A DNA stretch of 64,000 nt from Streptomyces sp. NBC_00554 (lineage in GTDB: Bacteria > Actinomycetota > Actinomycetes > Streptomycetales > Streptomycetaceae): the NCBI RefSeq assembly GCF_041431135.1, contig NZ_CP107799.1:62001-126000 (forward strand). Direction: 5' to 3'. Below the pieces are notes generated by a model. It did no database searches and was not told where the DNA came from. It was given only the letters and a program-made list of their open reading frames with translations. A program made the translations under genes and the position numbers. This document shows positions 1 to 7,058 of this stretch, one piece after another (position 1 is the first letter of the stretch; every line of letters starts with the position of its first letter).

Positions 1-1
1 T

Positions 2-1000
2 CTGTCGTACGCCAGCGCCATCGCCGTACAGGAGCAGTTGATCCACCTGTACAACCAGGGCAGCCCCACGGGCGAGACCGAACCGATCGGCAAGGGCAAG
101 AAGCCGCAGGTGCCTCTGGTGGCCGTGCACCCGGCCGACGGCACGCTGATGTTCGATCACCCCTTCGTGGTGCTGCCCACGGCCTCCAAGGAACAGCGGG
201 CCGCAGCCGCCGACTTCCGCACCTTCCTGCTGGCGGATGCTCAGCAGCGGCGCTTCCAGCAGACCGGATTCCGCGACCACGAGGGCAATGCCGGCAGTGA
301 ACTCGCCCGCTCGGTCAGCCTGTCCGAGCAGAGCGAGCGGAACCTGTCGCTGATCGACCCGCCCGCGCCCGAGGTGCTGGAGGCGATCCTGGACAGCTGG
401 GACGAGCTGCGCAAGAAGGCCCGGGTGCTGCTCGTCATGGACGTCTCCGGGTCGATGAACCAGGCCGCGGGCGGCGGCCAGAGCCGGCTGGAGGCGGCCA
501 AGAAGGCCGCCGCCGACACGCTCGGCCTCTATCACCCCGACGACGAGGTCGGCCTGTGGGCGTTCTCCACCGAGACCGGCGACCACCCCGAGCCGTACCG
601 GCAGATCGTGCCGCCTGGCGCCATCCGCGACAACGAACAGCGGCTCACCGATGCCATCAACGGGCTCAATGCCGAAGGCGGCACCGCCCTCTACTCCACC
701 GTGCGCGCCGCCCAGCAGGCGATGCTGGCCGATCTGGACACGGACCGCATTAACGCGGTCGTCGTACTGACCGACGGCAGGAACGAGTATCCGCCGGACA
801 ACGACCTCGACGCACTTCTGGGAGACCTCGACGCCGGCCAACTGGAGCGCTCTGTACGTGTCTTCACGGTCGCCTTCAGCGATCAGGCCGATTTCGGCAC
901 GCTCACGAAGATCGCCGCGGCAACCAAGGCCACCTCCTACGACGCCCGCGACCCGGCGGTCATCGACAAGGTGATGGTCTCCGTCATCAGCAATTTCTGA
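2..1000 (+). CDS. VWA-domain protein with substrate-binding-like N-terminal part (5' end outside window)
   Basis: The reading frame is open from the first bases of the window, so this is the 3' part (about 332 codons) of a longer gene; the TTG at 38 is internal. The C-terminal half is a von Willebrand factor A domain. It shows a MIDAS motif DVSGS at 439-453 after a hydrophobic strand (RVLLVM), then GGTALYST and LTDGRNE, giving the usual DxSxS...T...D metal site. The N-terminal part (VPLVAVHPADGTLMFDHPFVVL) resembles the extracellular solute-binding domain fused to VWA in many streptomycete proteins. Such proteins are usually secreted lipoproteins, but the signal region is not visible here. 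The ligand is unknown. It is co-directional with the next two genes. Confidence 0.85.
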   Translation: MSYASAIAVQEQLIHLYNQGSPTGETEPIGKGKKPQVPLVAVHPADGTLMFDHPFVVLPTASKEQRAAAADFRTFLLADAQQRRFQQTGFRDHEGNAGSELARSVSLSEQSERNLSLIDPPAPEVLEAILDSWDELRKKARVLLVMDVSGSMNQAAGGGQSRLEAAKKAAADTLGLYHPDDEVGLWAFSTETGDHPEPYRQIVPPGAIRDNEQRLTDAINGLNAEGGTALYSTVRAAQQAMLADLDTDRINAVVVLTDGRNEYPPDNDLDALLGDLDAGQLERSVRVFTVAFSDQADFGTLTKIAAATKATSYDARDPAVIDKVMVSVISNF

Positions 1001-1040
1001 CGGTTCCGACCCGATGGGCAGTGCAGACAGAGAGGACACG

Positions 1041-1859
1041 ATGGGCAGCCGTCTCCTTCCCGCCGCCGCGGTCGGGCTGTTCGGCGTCGCGGGCGGTGTC
1101 ACGGCCCTCCTCGCCGGCGCCCCGACAGCCGCCGCCCTGCCCGTCGGCGCGGGCGTCGGTGGCCTCGTATGGGCGGCGCACGCAATCACCGGCCGACTCA
1201 CCCGCCCCGCACCATCATCGGCATCCGCGAGGCCCGCGACGGGCCGATCAGACTCCCCGGACGCTGACCGGCCGACGGACGCATCATCCCAACCGCCCGC
1301 CGACGCAACCCGATGGCTGACCCGCGCGGCGGCGGCCGCCGACCGGCTGGAGAACCAGTGCCGGCAGAGCCCCAAAGCCTCGCTCTGGCCCGCGCTGGCA
1401 ACGGCGGCGACCTCTGTACGGGCCGCGGCCGACCGGCTGACCACGGCGGCCGAGGCGGTCCGCGTCATCGACACCAGCGGCACATCCACCGACCATCACG
1501 ACCTGGACCGCGAGCGGGAACGCCTGGAGAAGGAGGCCCGAGCCCTCCCCGACGGCCCGCTCCGGCGGGCCAAACAGGACGCCGCCCGCGCCACGGGCCA
1601 ACGCGCCGCGACCCTGAAGCGCCTGACCGAACTGCGCCAACTCCTGATCACCACGATGGAGGCCACCGCCCTGCGCCTGGAAGCCGCTGCGGAGCGCGGC
1701 GCCATGCTGTTGTCGCTCCAAGCCGCGACGGACGCCTCCGCCGTCCCGACGGACCTGACCGCCCTCGACCACGAACTCGAAGCCGTACAGGCCGGACTCG
1801 ACACCCTCGACGAGGTCACCCGCTCACTGCACGGCACAGCCGACGAACCACCGGAGTGA
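1041..1859 (+). CDS. Hypothetical membrane-anchored coiled-coil protein
   Basis: The protein has about 272 residues. Start 1041 is preferred over the in-frame ATG at 1014 because AGAGAGG lies six bases upstream of 1041 and nothing comparable precedes 1014. Residues 5-50 form two Ala/Gly/Val/Leu-rich hydrophobic stretches (a hairpin anchor). A Ser/Pro/Asp-rich linker follows. From about residue 95 to the end the sequence is charged, helical and Ala/Arg/Glu/Leu-rich with heptad-like spacing, likely coiled coil. No catalytic motif is seen and I recognise no family with certainty. Its stop lies 11 bases before the next start, and it follows the VWA gene closely, so the three probably form one operon. 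Confidence 0.7.
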   Translation: MGSRLLPAAAVGLFGVAGGVTALLAGAPTAAALPVGAGVGGLVWAAHAITGRLTRPAPSSASARPATGRSDSPDADRPTDASSQPPADATRWLTRAAAAADRLENQCRQSPKASLWPALATAATSVRAAADRLTTAAEAVRVIDTSGTSTDHHDLDRERERLEKEARALPDGPLRRAKQDAARATGQRAATLKRLTELRQLLITTMEATALRLEAAAERGAMLLSLQAATDASAVPTDLTALDHELEAVQAGLDTLDEVTRSLHGTADEPPE

Positions 1860-1870
1860 GGAGGCTGCGC

Positions 1871-2548
1871 ATGCCCGGAAGAGGCCGCATCGTGGTCGCG
1901 ATACTTGTGGGTCTGGCCGTCGAAGCCGTCGACGCGATGTGGTGGAGCCTGGAGGGAAAAGGCCGCTTCGTGGCTGTGATGCTGTGGTCCCTGGCCGTCA
2001 TACCTGTCGCGGTCCTCTTCGGCTCGCGCAACCAAGGAGCTCGATGGGTGCTGGTCTGCGCCCTTCTCGCGGTTGCCTCGTTCGCCATGGCCGTGACAAC
2101 CGCCGGTTCCTGGTACGGGTGGGACGACGTACGTGAGCACCTGACCGCCCTGCCCGGACTCACCGCCGCCGCTCTGCTCATCACGGCTCCGTGGTTGGCC
2201 GCTTGGCCCCTCCACGATCTCTCCGGCCGGCCGACCCTGGCCCGCGTCATCGAGGCCAAGCCCTCCATCGACAGCGAAGAGGAGGACACCGGGCTCACCC
2301 GATACCACCTCGCCGAGGCGGAGACCGAGCGTGACCTCGGCTGGATGCGGTTCGGACCACGGACGCGCGCCCTCCCCGGTGCCGTCATCAGCGTCTCAGT
2401 GGTCCCGAGCGGCTGGGCCCCGCCCATCGCCACCGAACGCCTCAACGACACCGACGTGAAACCCGGCATCACCGCCTTCGCGGCCCTCGCCACCATCCAT
2501 GCCCTTGCCTGCGCCGCCACGGCGGCGGCATGGCCTCGCGACACTTGA
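1871..2548 (+). CDS. Hypothetical multi-pass membrane protein, 3' end probably truncated by the IS element
   Basis: About 225 residues from ATG 1871, which has GAGGAGG six bases upstream overlapping the previous stop. Hydrophobic segments near residues 7-20, 33-50, 57-75, 92-110 and the extreme C-terminus suggest four or five membrane spans with a charged loop in between. The stop TGA (2546-2548) lies inside TTGAA, which matches the expected right end of the inserted TnpB element. The true C-terminus has therefore probably been lost and the present stop comes from the transposon. Family not recognised. Likely in an operon with the VWA and coiled-coil genes upstream. Confidence 0.6.
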   Translation: MPGRGRIVVAILVGLAVEAVDAMWWSLEGKGRFVAVMLWSLAVIPVAVLFGSRNQGARWVLVCALLAVASFAMAVTTAGSWYGWDDVREHLTALPGLTAAALLITAPWLAAWPLHDLSGRPTLARVIEAKPSIDSEEEDTGLTRYHLAEAETERDLGWMRFGPRTRALPGAVISVSVVPSGWAPPIATERLNDTDVKPGITAFAALATIHALACAATAAAWPRDT

Positions 2549-2553
2549 ATCCT

Positions 2554-2573
2554 CCCCCTCGTGGATGAGGGGG
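2554..2573 (-). ncRNA. Right-end hairpin and putative omega-RNA 3' end of the TnpB element
   Basis: CCCCCTC / GAGGGGG arms flank a six-base loop, 10 bases beyond the tnpB stop. In IS200/IS605 systems the omega RNA covers the tnpB 3' end and this right end, and its guide is the flanking host sequence. Here the guide on the minus strand would begin about GTGTCGCGAGG (2544 downward). Only the hairpin is seen directly; transcription is inferred from the family. Confidence 0.5.
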
Positions 2574-2582
2574 ATTCCTGGC

Positions 2583-3809
2583 TCAGGCCGCCTCCTGGAG
2601 CAGCGCTCCAGGAGGTCTTCCGCCATCGGCGCCAGCCGGGTTGAGACCAGCCCGGATCAGCATCACGCGTGCGGAGTTCTTGTCCCGTGGGCTTTCGGTT
2701 CCGCAGGCGGTGCAGGTATAGGTGCGCATCCCCAGCGGCAGTGCGTGCTTGGCTCTCGCTCCGCAGTGCGCGCAGTCCATCGTGGTGTGCGCGGGGTGGA
2801 CCAGATGCACGGCGCGGCCGTGCTTGCGGCCCATCTCGACCAGGGCCCGCTTGGTGGCGCCGATGGCGGCGTCGGCGGCCTTGCGGGCCATGGTGGTCTT
2901 GGCCAGGAATTTCGGTTTGAAGTCCTCGACGGCCAGGGCGTCGTGGTCACGGACGACCGTCTTGGCCCACTTGCGGGCGGTGTCCTGCCGTTGCCGGGCG
3001 ACCTTCTTGCACGCCTTGGCCCGCAGCCGCTTCGCCTCCCGGTAGCCCTTCGAGGCGGCCTGCCCCTTCTTCGGCTTGCGCCGGGCCATCATCCGGTCGT
3101 ACCGGCTCAGCCTGGCCTTGGCCTTCCTGCCGTGCCCGGCGTGGGGCAGGTCGTGGGTGTCGGATGTGGTGGTCGCGGTCTCCTTCACGCCCCAGTCGAC
3201 ACCGATCACCGCACCCGTCCCGGGCAGCGGCTGGACCTCGGCGGGCACGACGAAGGAGCAGTACCAGTGCCCGACGCTGTCCTGGTAGACACGCACGGAG
3301 GAGGCGGCGGGGAGTTCCCGCGACCACACCACCGTCACCACGATGCCCCCGGCCAAGTGCAACTGACCGTCCTTCAGACGGAAGCCGCGCTGGGTGTAGT
3401 TCAGGCTGGGCAGAGCCTCACGCTTCTTCTTGAACTTCGGCATGCCCGCCCGGCGCTGCTGCGGGACGCGCTCACGGATGTCCTTCTGCGCCTTGGCCCT
3501 GGACTTGCCGAAGTCCCGGATGAGCTGCTGCTGCGGGACCGAGGAGCCCTCACGCAGCCATCCCGTGCGGGCGCGGGCTTCGGTCAGCATCTTGTCGAGC
3601 TGCGCCGGACCACACGTCCGCTTGTCCGCGCCTCCGGGGCAAGCTTTGTTCCGGGCATGGACCTGCTTGGACTTGGCCACGCACTCGTTCCACACCCAGC
3701 GACACCGGTCCCACTCATCCATCAGGGCAGTGCGGGCGGTGGACGACACGCGAAGCCGGAACGTCCACCGGGCATGCCCGGCGCCCTCGACTTCCCCCGA
3801 TGTCGTCAT
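2583..3809 (-). CDS. tnpB: TnpB, RNA-guided DNA endonuclease of the IS200/IS605 family
   Basis: 408 residues, normal for TnpB. The N-terminal OrfB/HTH region is followed by a RuvC-like nuclease with all three acidic residues: Asp205 in GVDWG, Glu295 in LAVEDF and Asp376 in SPRDKNSA. A zinc ribbon lies between the last two (Cys346, Cys349, Cys366, Cys369). It therefore looks nuclease-competent rather than a dead repressor derivative. TnpB proteins cut DNA guided by an RNA made from the element's own right end and help retain the element at its locus. The start codon is only 17 bases from the divergent ribbon-helix-helix start. The two start codons sit in the two arms of an inverted repeat. Confidence 0.92.
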   Translation of the reverse strand: MTTSGEVEGAGHARWTFRLRVSSTARTALMDEWDRCRWVWNECVAKSKQVHARNKACPGGADKRTCGPAQLDKMLTEARARTGWLREGSSVPQQQLIRDFGKSRAKAQKDIRERVPQQRRAGMPKFKKKREALPSLNYTQRGFRLKDGQLHLAGGIVVTVVWSRELPAASSVRVYQDSVGHWYCSFVVPAEVQPLPGTGAVIGVDWGVKETATTTSDTHDLPHAGHGRKAKARLSRYDRMMARRKPKKGQAASKGYREAKRLRAKACKKVARQRQDTARKWAKTVVRDHDALAVEDFKPKFLAKTTMARKAADAAIGATKRALVEMGRKHGRAVHLVHPAHTTMDCAHCGARAKHALPLGMRTYTCTACGTESPRDKNSARVMLIRAGLNPAGADGGRPPGALLQEAA

Positions 3810-3829
3810 GATGTCAAGGTAGCATCATG
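3807..3829. promoter_or_regulatory. Inverted repeat containing both divergent start codons
   Basis: CATGATG (3807-3813) and CATCATG (3823-3829) are perfect inverted copies separated by nine bases. The tnpB start codon is in the left arm and the ribbon-helix-helix start codon in the right arm. It could be an operator for the small DNA-binding protein; this is inference from symmetry and position only. Confidence 0.35.
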
Positions 3830-4021
3830 ATTCGCTTCGCGTTGCGCATTCCCGAAGACCTGCACGCCCGGCTGACCGCCCAGGCAGCAGCCGACCGGCG
3901 GTCCATCAACTCCGAGATCCTGCACCTGCTTGACGTCGCCCTCGCCTCCGCTTCTCCGGACGCCGGATCGCCCGGCGGCGACCCGTTGAACGTTGGCCGC
4001 GCCCCCTTGGACACTGGCTGA
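3827..4021 (+). CDS. Arc-type ribbon-helix-helix DNA-binding protein
   Basis: 64 residues. The first 40 match the Arc/MetJ ribbon-helix-helix fold: a beta strand (IRFALRIPEDL), helix A (HARLTAQAAADRRS) and helix B (INSEILHLLDVAL). The last 20 residues are low-complexity. Such proteins bind DNA as dimers and often autoregulate or serve as antitoxins; no toxin gene is adjacent. It is divergent from tnpB with 17 bases between the start codons, so the two promoters must overlap. No Shine-Dalgarno sequence is evident, so translation may be leaderless. It may be host-derived or a passenger of the element. Confidence 0.65.
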   Translation: MIRFALRIPEDLHARLTAQAAADRRSINSEILHLLDVALASASPDAGSPGGDPLNVGRAPLDTG

Positions 4022-4067
4022 CCTCAGGCCGGCCAGGCAGCTCTGGGAGCTGGGCGATGACGTCTCC

Positions 4068-4925
4068 TCATCGCGTCTCCGTGGCCAGGGCGAGGCGCCG
4101 TATCCGGGTGCGTTGCAGGCCGCAGCCGTCCAGGACGTCGTACACAGCGTGGTGAAGATCGTCCGTGTGCGCCGAAGGAGCGACCAGCGTACGAGCCTTC
4201 GACAGGGCCGCCCGTTCAGCCATGCACACCGCCACGGCGACCGAGCGCGCCGCCTGCTCACGCGACCGCAGCCGGGCCCGAGCTCCGCAGCCAGCCGCAC
4301 AGCCGCGCACCGGACCTCGAAGCCGTCGAGAACATCCACAGCGAAGTCGGCCCGAACACTGACGGTCTCCGCTGCACGGCCCGGCACGACCATCCGATGG
4401 TCCACTCCCTGCGCGCGTTCCTGCAGCGCGCGGCCCGGCCGCCCCAGGACCCGCAGCACCGTGGCACCGTGGCACCGTGGCACCGTGGCACCGGGCAGCA
4501 CGGCCAGCTGCCCGATCGTCTGCACTCCCAGGGCACGAAGCGTCTTGGCCTGGGAATGCCGGATCCCGTACAACTCGCCGACCGGAAGTGGCCCGAGTCC
4601 GCGGTGTCGGACGCCGACACGTGAAGGACGCCGCTCGCCCCCCGTACGCGAGGACGCCATGGCCGCAACACTCCACGAAGAGCCGATCCCCACGACCGTG
4701 CCCAGGCTGTACAAAGCAGCCGCTTGAAGCCCGCAGCAGCTGCGCCAGACCGGGCCGAACCGAACAGCCGCAGAGCTCCGCCCACCCGGACAACGGCCTC
4801 CGACGGCACCAACGACTGGGCGAGCGGGGTAAACCGCTCGATCACCCTCCATGAGCTCCCCGAGCCCTTCGCCCTAGCGAAGCCTCACGTGGAAGAAGAC
4901 CGCCTCCTTCACTACACCCTCCCGA
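4068..4925 (-). pseudogene. Decayed Y-family (DinB/ImuB-like) DNA polymerase gene
   Basis: The minus strand carries consecutive pieces of a Y-family polymerase in different frames. The pieces are an N-terminal AVFFHV piece with an in-frame TAG; IERFTPLAQSLVP and VRVGGALRLFG (palm) ending near 4700; PVGELYGIRHSQAKTLRALG and ERAQGVDHRMVVPG (helix-hairpin-helix region) to about 4290; and GARARLRSREQAARSV with VYDVLDGCGLQRTRIRRLAL (little finger) ending at 4068. At least three frame changes and one stop are needed to read through, so it is non-functional. An 8-base tandem repeat lies in the HhH region. Intact homologues are common in streptomycetes. Confidence 0.7.
4457..4492. repeat. 8-bp tandem repeat (CACCGTGG, 4.5 copies)
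   Basis: Four complete copies of CACCGTGG plus CACC. On the minus strand this inserts an extra PRCHGATV octapeptide into the polymerase remnant. The three extra copies (24 bases) keep the frame, but any other copy change would shift it. Looks like slippage expansion. Confidence 0.85.
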
Positions 4926-4971
4926 GCACAGGCCGTACGAGCCCCTGCTGCCTCAACCGGCTGGACTATCG

Positions 4972-5175
4972 CCGTCTCGACCTCAGGTGGCCAGCCAGTT
5001 CGCTGTCCTGGGCCCTCAGGAATCCGCGAACCTGTCGGCTTCGGTTGGGGGCGGCGGCAGCCGCGCTGGCCACGCCGTACAGGGTGAGCGCGCGCAGCTG
5101 GATGAGTTCGGTGATGCCGCGGGCGTCGCGGTGCCAGAACCGCAGGCTGCCGGTGAGGCCCGCCCTCAGCAGCTG
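4972..5175 (-). pseudogene. Possible second fragment of a Y-family polymerase
   Basis: The minus-strand frame directly after the SHOCT stop has coding-like composition. It contains GLTGSLRFWHRDARG and ITELIQLRALTLYGV, which resemble the palm segment of actinobacterial Y-family polymerases (a G-x-LR-x-x-x-RDA-G pattern followed by RALALYGV). It lacks a start and ends at a TAG near 4972. It could be a separate paralogous fragment upstream of the longer remnant or part of the same rearranged gene. The match is from memory of the family pattern. Confidence 0.3.
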
Positions 5176-5176
5176 G

Positions 5177-5458
5177 TCACGAAGCGAGAATCCTGCTCTT
5201 TTGGGCCGCGAACTCTTCCTCGGTCAGGACACCTTGCTCCTTCAGCTGTCCGAGATCCCTGAGTTGAGCGATCTTGCTCTCCATGTCCGGTGCGGCCGGT
5301 GCCGGTGCTGCGGCCGGTGGCGGCGCACTCTGCTCGGCTGCCGCTGGTTCCTGTTGGACCCAACGGCCGGCCTGGCGCCGCGAAACTCTGTTGGAGACCG
5401 CGGTAGCCGTGCCGGCCACCACCGCCGTGCGCGCTACCCCTCGGAGAAGTCCTGGCAT
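5177..5458 (-). CDS. SHOCT-domain small protein
   Basis: 93 residues from ATG 5458, with AAGGAG eight bases upstream. The N-terminus is basic with a weakly hydrophobic stretch (ARTAVVAGTATAV), then a Pro/Ala-rich linker. Residues 62-92 form a SHOCT motif (IAQLRDLGQLKEQGVLTEEEF...KSRIL), a short C-terminal helix pair thought to mediate oligomerisation or peptide contacts. No enzymatic function is expected. It lies 57 bases downstream of the DUF6325 gene on the same strand; this pairing is frequent in streptomycetes and the two probably form an operon. Confidence 0.85.
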   Translation of the reverse strand: MPGLLRGVARTAVVAGTATAVSNRVSRRQAGRWVQQEPAAAEQSAPPPAAAPAPAAPDMESKIAQLRDLGQLKEQGVLTEEEFAAQKSRILAS

Positions 5459-5515
5459 GTCAATGCTCCTTGGCTGATGTCGAGTTGATCAGGTTTGCCC
5501 GAAGCGTCCGCGGGG

Positions 5516-5977
5516 TCAGGTTGCGGCTCCATCTCCCACTGTGGCCTCCGCAGCATCGAGCGAGGCCAGAAGAGCTTGCACCGGGATGCGCCCGCTTGCG
5601 ACGAGTTGCGCTCCTCCGCGTCGCAGTGCCTGTGCGAGGGGAGCGGCCCAGAGGTTCTCGTACACCAGGATGCCGGCCGAGTTGCCCGGCTCAAGGGCCA
5701 TCCCCGCCTCTTCGATGTCATCCTGACCCAGGAGCCCTGATGAGGCTCCCTCGAACACGGTCAGGTCGAGTTCACCGTCAGAATCCAGATCCTTCAGTTC
5801 CAGACCGCCGACGCTTCCGTCGGTGTCCTTCCGGACGAACAGAAGGTCCAGAATTCGAATAATTCCTCTGTCCACCAGGTCGAGAAGCAAGGGGAATCCC
5901 TCACCCGTCATGCGGTTGCCCGGAAACTCGATGACCAGAAAGTCGACCGGTCCCATGGTTTCGAAATCGTCGCTCAT
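5516..5977 (-). CDS. DUF6325-family protein
   Basis: 153 residues from ATG 5977, with GAGGAG upstream. The acidic protein starts with GPVDFLVIEFPGNRMTGEGFP and continues with GIIRILDLLFVRKDTDGSV and LEPGNSAGILVYENLWAAP, the pattern I associate with actinobacterial DUF6325 proteins. The family is soluble and its function is unknown. It often neighbours SHOCT proteins, as here. The promoter should lie in the 420-base gap upstream. The family call is from the recognised sequence pattern; no biochemical role can be given. Confidence 0.8.
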   Translation of the reverse strand: MSDDFETMGPVDFLVIEFPGNRMTGEGFPLLLDLVDRGIIRILDLLFVRKDTDGSVGGLELKDLDSDGELDLTVFEGASSGLLGQDDIEEAGMALEPGNSAGILVYENLWAAPLAQALRRGGAQLVASGRIPVQALLASLDAAEATVGDGAAT

Positions 5978-6398
5978 GACCGCTCCTCACAGGGCTGGGA
6001 CGCAGCCATGACCAAGCTGTCCACACCGGACCTTGGCAAGCGTGGTCGCCCCAACTTCATCCTCCCATTGCAACATTGGCCAGAACGCTGCGCATGTCAC
6101 GGGAAGATGATGCGGACGCCGGATCAGCTAATGGCAGGCCAACTGTTGAACCCGCAAAGAACTTTTTACGGCCTGCCGCCCTTACGGTAACTCTCTCCGC
6201 TCAGTACTGATACCAGCCGAACACTTATGGCGACACAGCGCGACGGCTCCCCACGAACCAGTCAGCCCTGACATGTGAGCTGATGCCACAACTGCTACGG
6301 CTGGTTCCATCGTCCCGGTGTCGTCAGCTCTGGGCATTCGAGGTCGTCCTTACGCCATCCAGCGAGCAGCGCGGCTGTCGCCGAGGGATACTTTGACC
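5978..6398. other. Gene-free interval between divergent DUF6325 and DUF2550 genes
   Basis: About 420 bases, locally richer in A/T than its surroundings around 6060-6200. It should hold the promoters for both divergent genes. Short open frames here (for example 6008-6190) have no codon bias or recognisable motif. No repeat or terminator was seen. Confidence 0.5.
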
Positions 6399-6815
6399 AT
6401 GCTGGTCGCGCTACTCGCCGTCCTGGGCGTCGATCTGATCGTGATTCTCGCCTTCCTGACCGCCGTATTGCTGAGACGACGGTGGGTCAGGCGTCAGACC
6501 GGATCCTTCAAGTGCGCAATCCGTGTCGTCCAAGGCGACGTCCCGGGCCTTTCTGTGAAGTGGCGGCGTGGCTACGGGCAGTGGATCCGCGACATCCTGG
6601 TCTTGTACAGGGCGCCGTTGCTATTTCGCAGCGAATTCGTCCCGGCGGATTCCCTGGCCGGGCCGGACCGTGTGGCCGAGGCGGGCGAGGTGAAGCGTCT
6701 GGGGAAGGATCTCGTGATGCTCTCCATCGCTGCGGATAACGGAGTCCAGCTCGAACCGCTGAGCTCGGCCAACGAGCGTCGCCGAGCGCATGGTCCCTTC
6801 ACTGTGCCCCATTGA
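6399..6815 (+). CDS. DUF2550-family membrane-anchored protein
   Basis: 138 residues from ATG 6399; the in-frame start at 6318 adds 27 residues without family support. GAGGGA precedes 6399 at a slightly long spacing. One N-terminal transmembrane helix (LVALLAVLGVDLIVILAFLTAVLL) is followed by RRRWVRRQTGSF and a soluble domain containing KWRRGYGQWIRDILVLYRA and a C-terminal LSSANERRRAHGPF. This matches the layout of actinobacterial DUF2550 proteins (single N-terminal anchor, about 140-150 residues). Housekeeping copies usually lie near ATP synthase genes, so this is likely an extra paralogue. Function unknown. Confidence 0.65.
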   Translation: MLVALLAVLGVDLIVILAFLTAVLLRRRWVRRQTGSFKCAIRVVQGDVPGLSVKWRRGYGQWIRDILVLYRAPLLFRSEFVPADSLAGPDRVAEAGEVKRLGKDLVMLSIAADNGVQLEPLSSANERRRAHGPFTVPH

Positions 6816-7058
6816 GACACAGCTCCGCCGCAAGGCAGAGGCTCTCTAGTGTCGGCGTGGGTCCTTGCGGCCTAGCGTGTAAAAGAGGCTTTCGAACAGC
6901 CGGGCAGGTGCCCGCTGTGCCGCAGTGCGCACACGCTTCGTGGAAGAGCCGGAGAGACGGAAAGCCCGGCTGACGAATTCACGGTGCCCTCATCACTCTG
7001 AAACCTCAAGTGCCGGCCGGAACGAGTAATGTGCGCGCCGGTGGAACGGAGACCGGGC

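Larger units (their letters stand above)
2545..3829 (-). mobile_element. IS200/IS605-type element carrying tnpB only
   Basis: The element is defined by a complete tnpB and, just past its 3' end, a GC hairpin (2554-2573) followed by TTCAA on the minus strand, a layout typical of the right end of IS605-type elements. No tnpA (Y1 transposase) is present, so it would be non-autonomous or move with a TnpA supplied in trans. The right boundary is placed at 2545. The left boundary is not resolved; it lies at or beyond 3830 and could include the divergent ribbon-helix-helix gene. As is usual for this family, no target-site duplication is expected. Confidence 0.65.

Noticed and set aside
2499..3830. 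443-codon plus-strand ORF
   Set aside because: It is the antisense shadow of tnpB, which has complete catalytic motifs on the minus strand. The plus-strand product is Gly/Arg/Leu-rich without motifs.
6008..6190. 60-codon ORF between DUF6325 and DUF2550
   Set aside because: No ribosome binding site, low GC codon positions and no homologous pattern.
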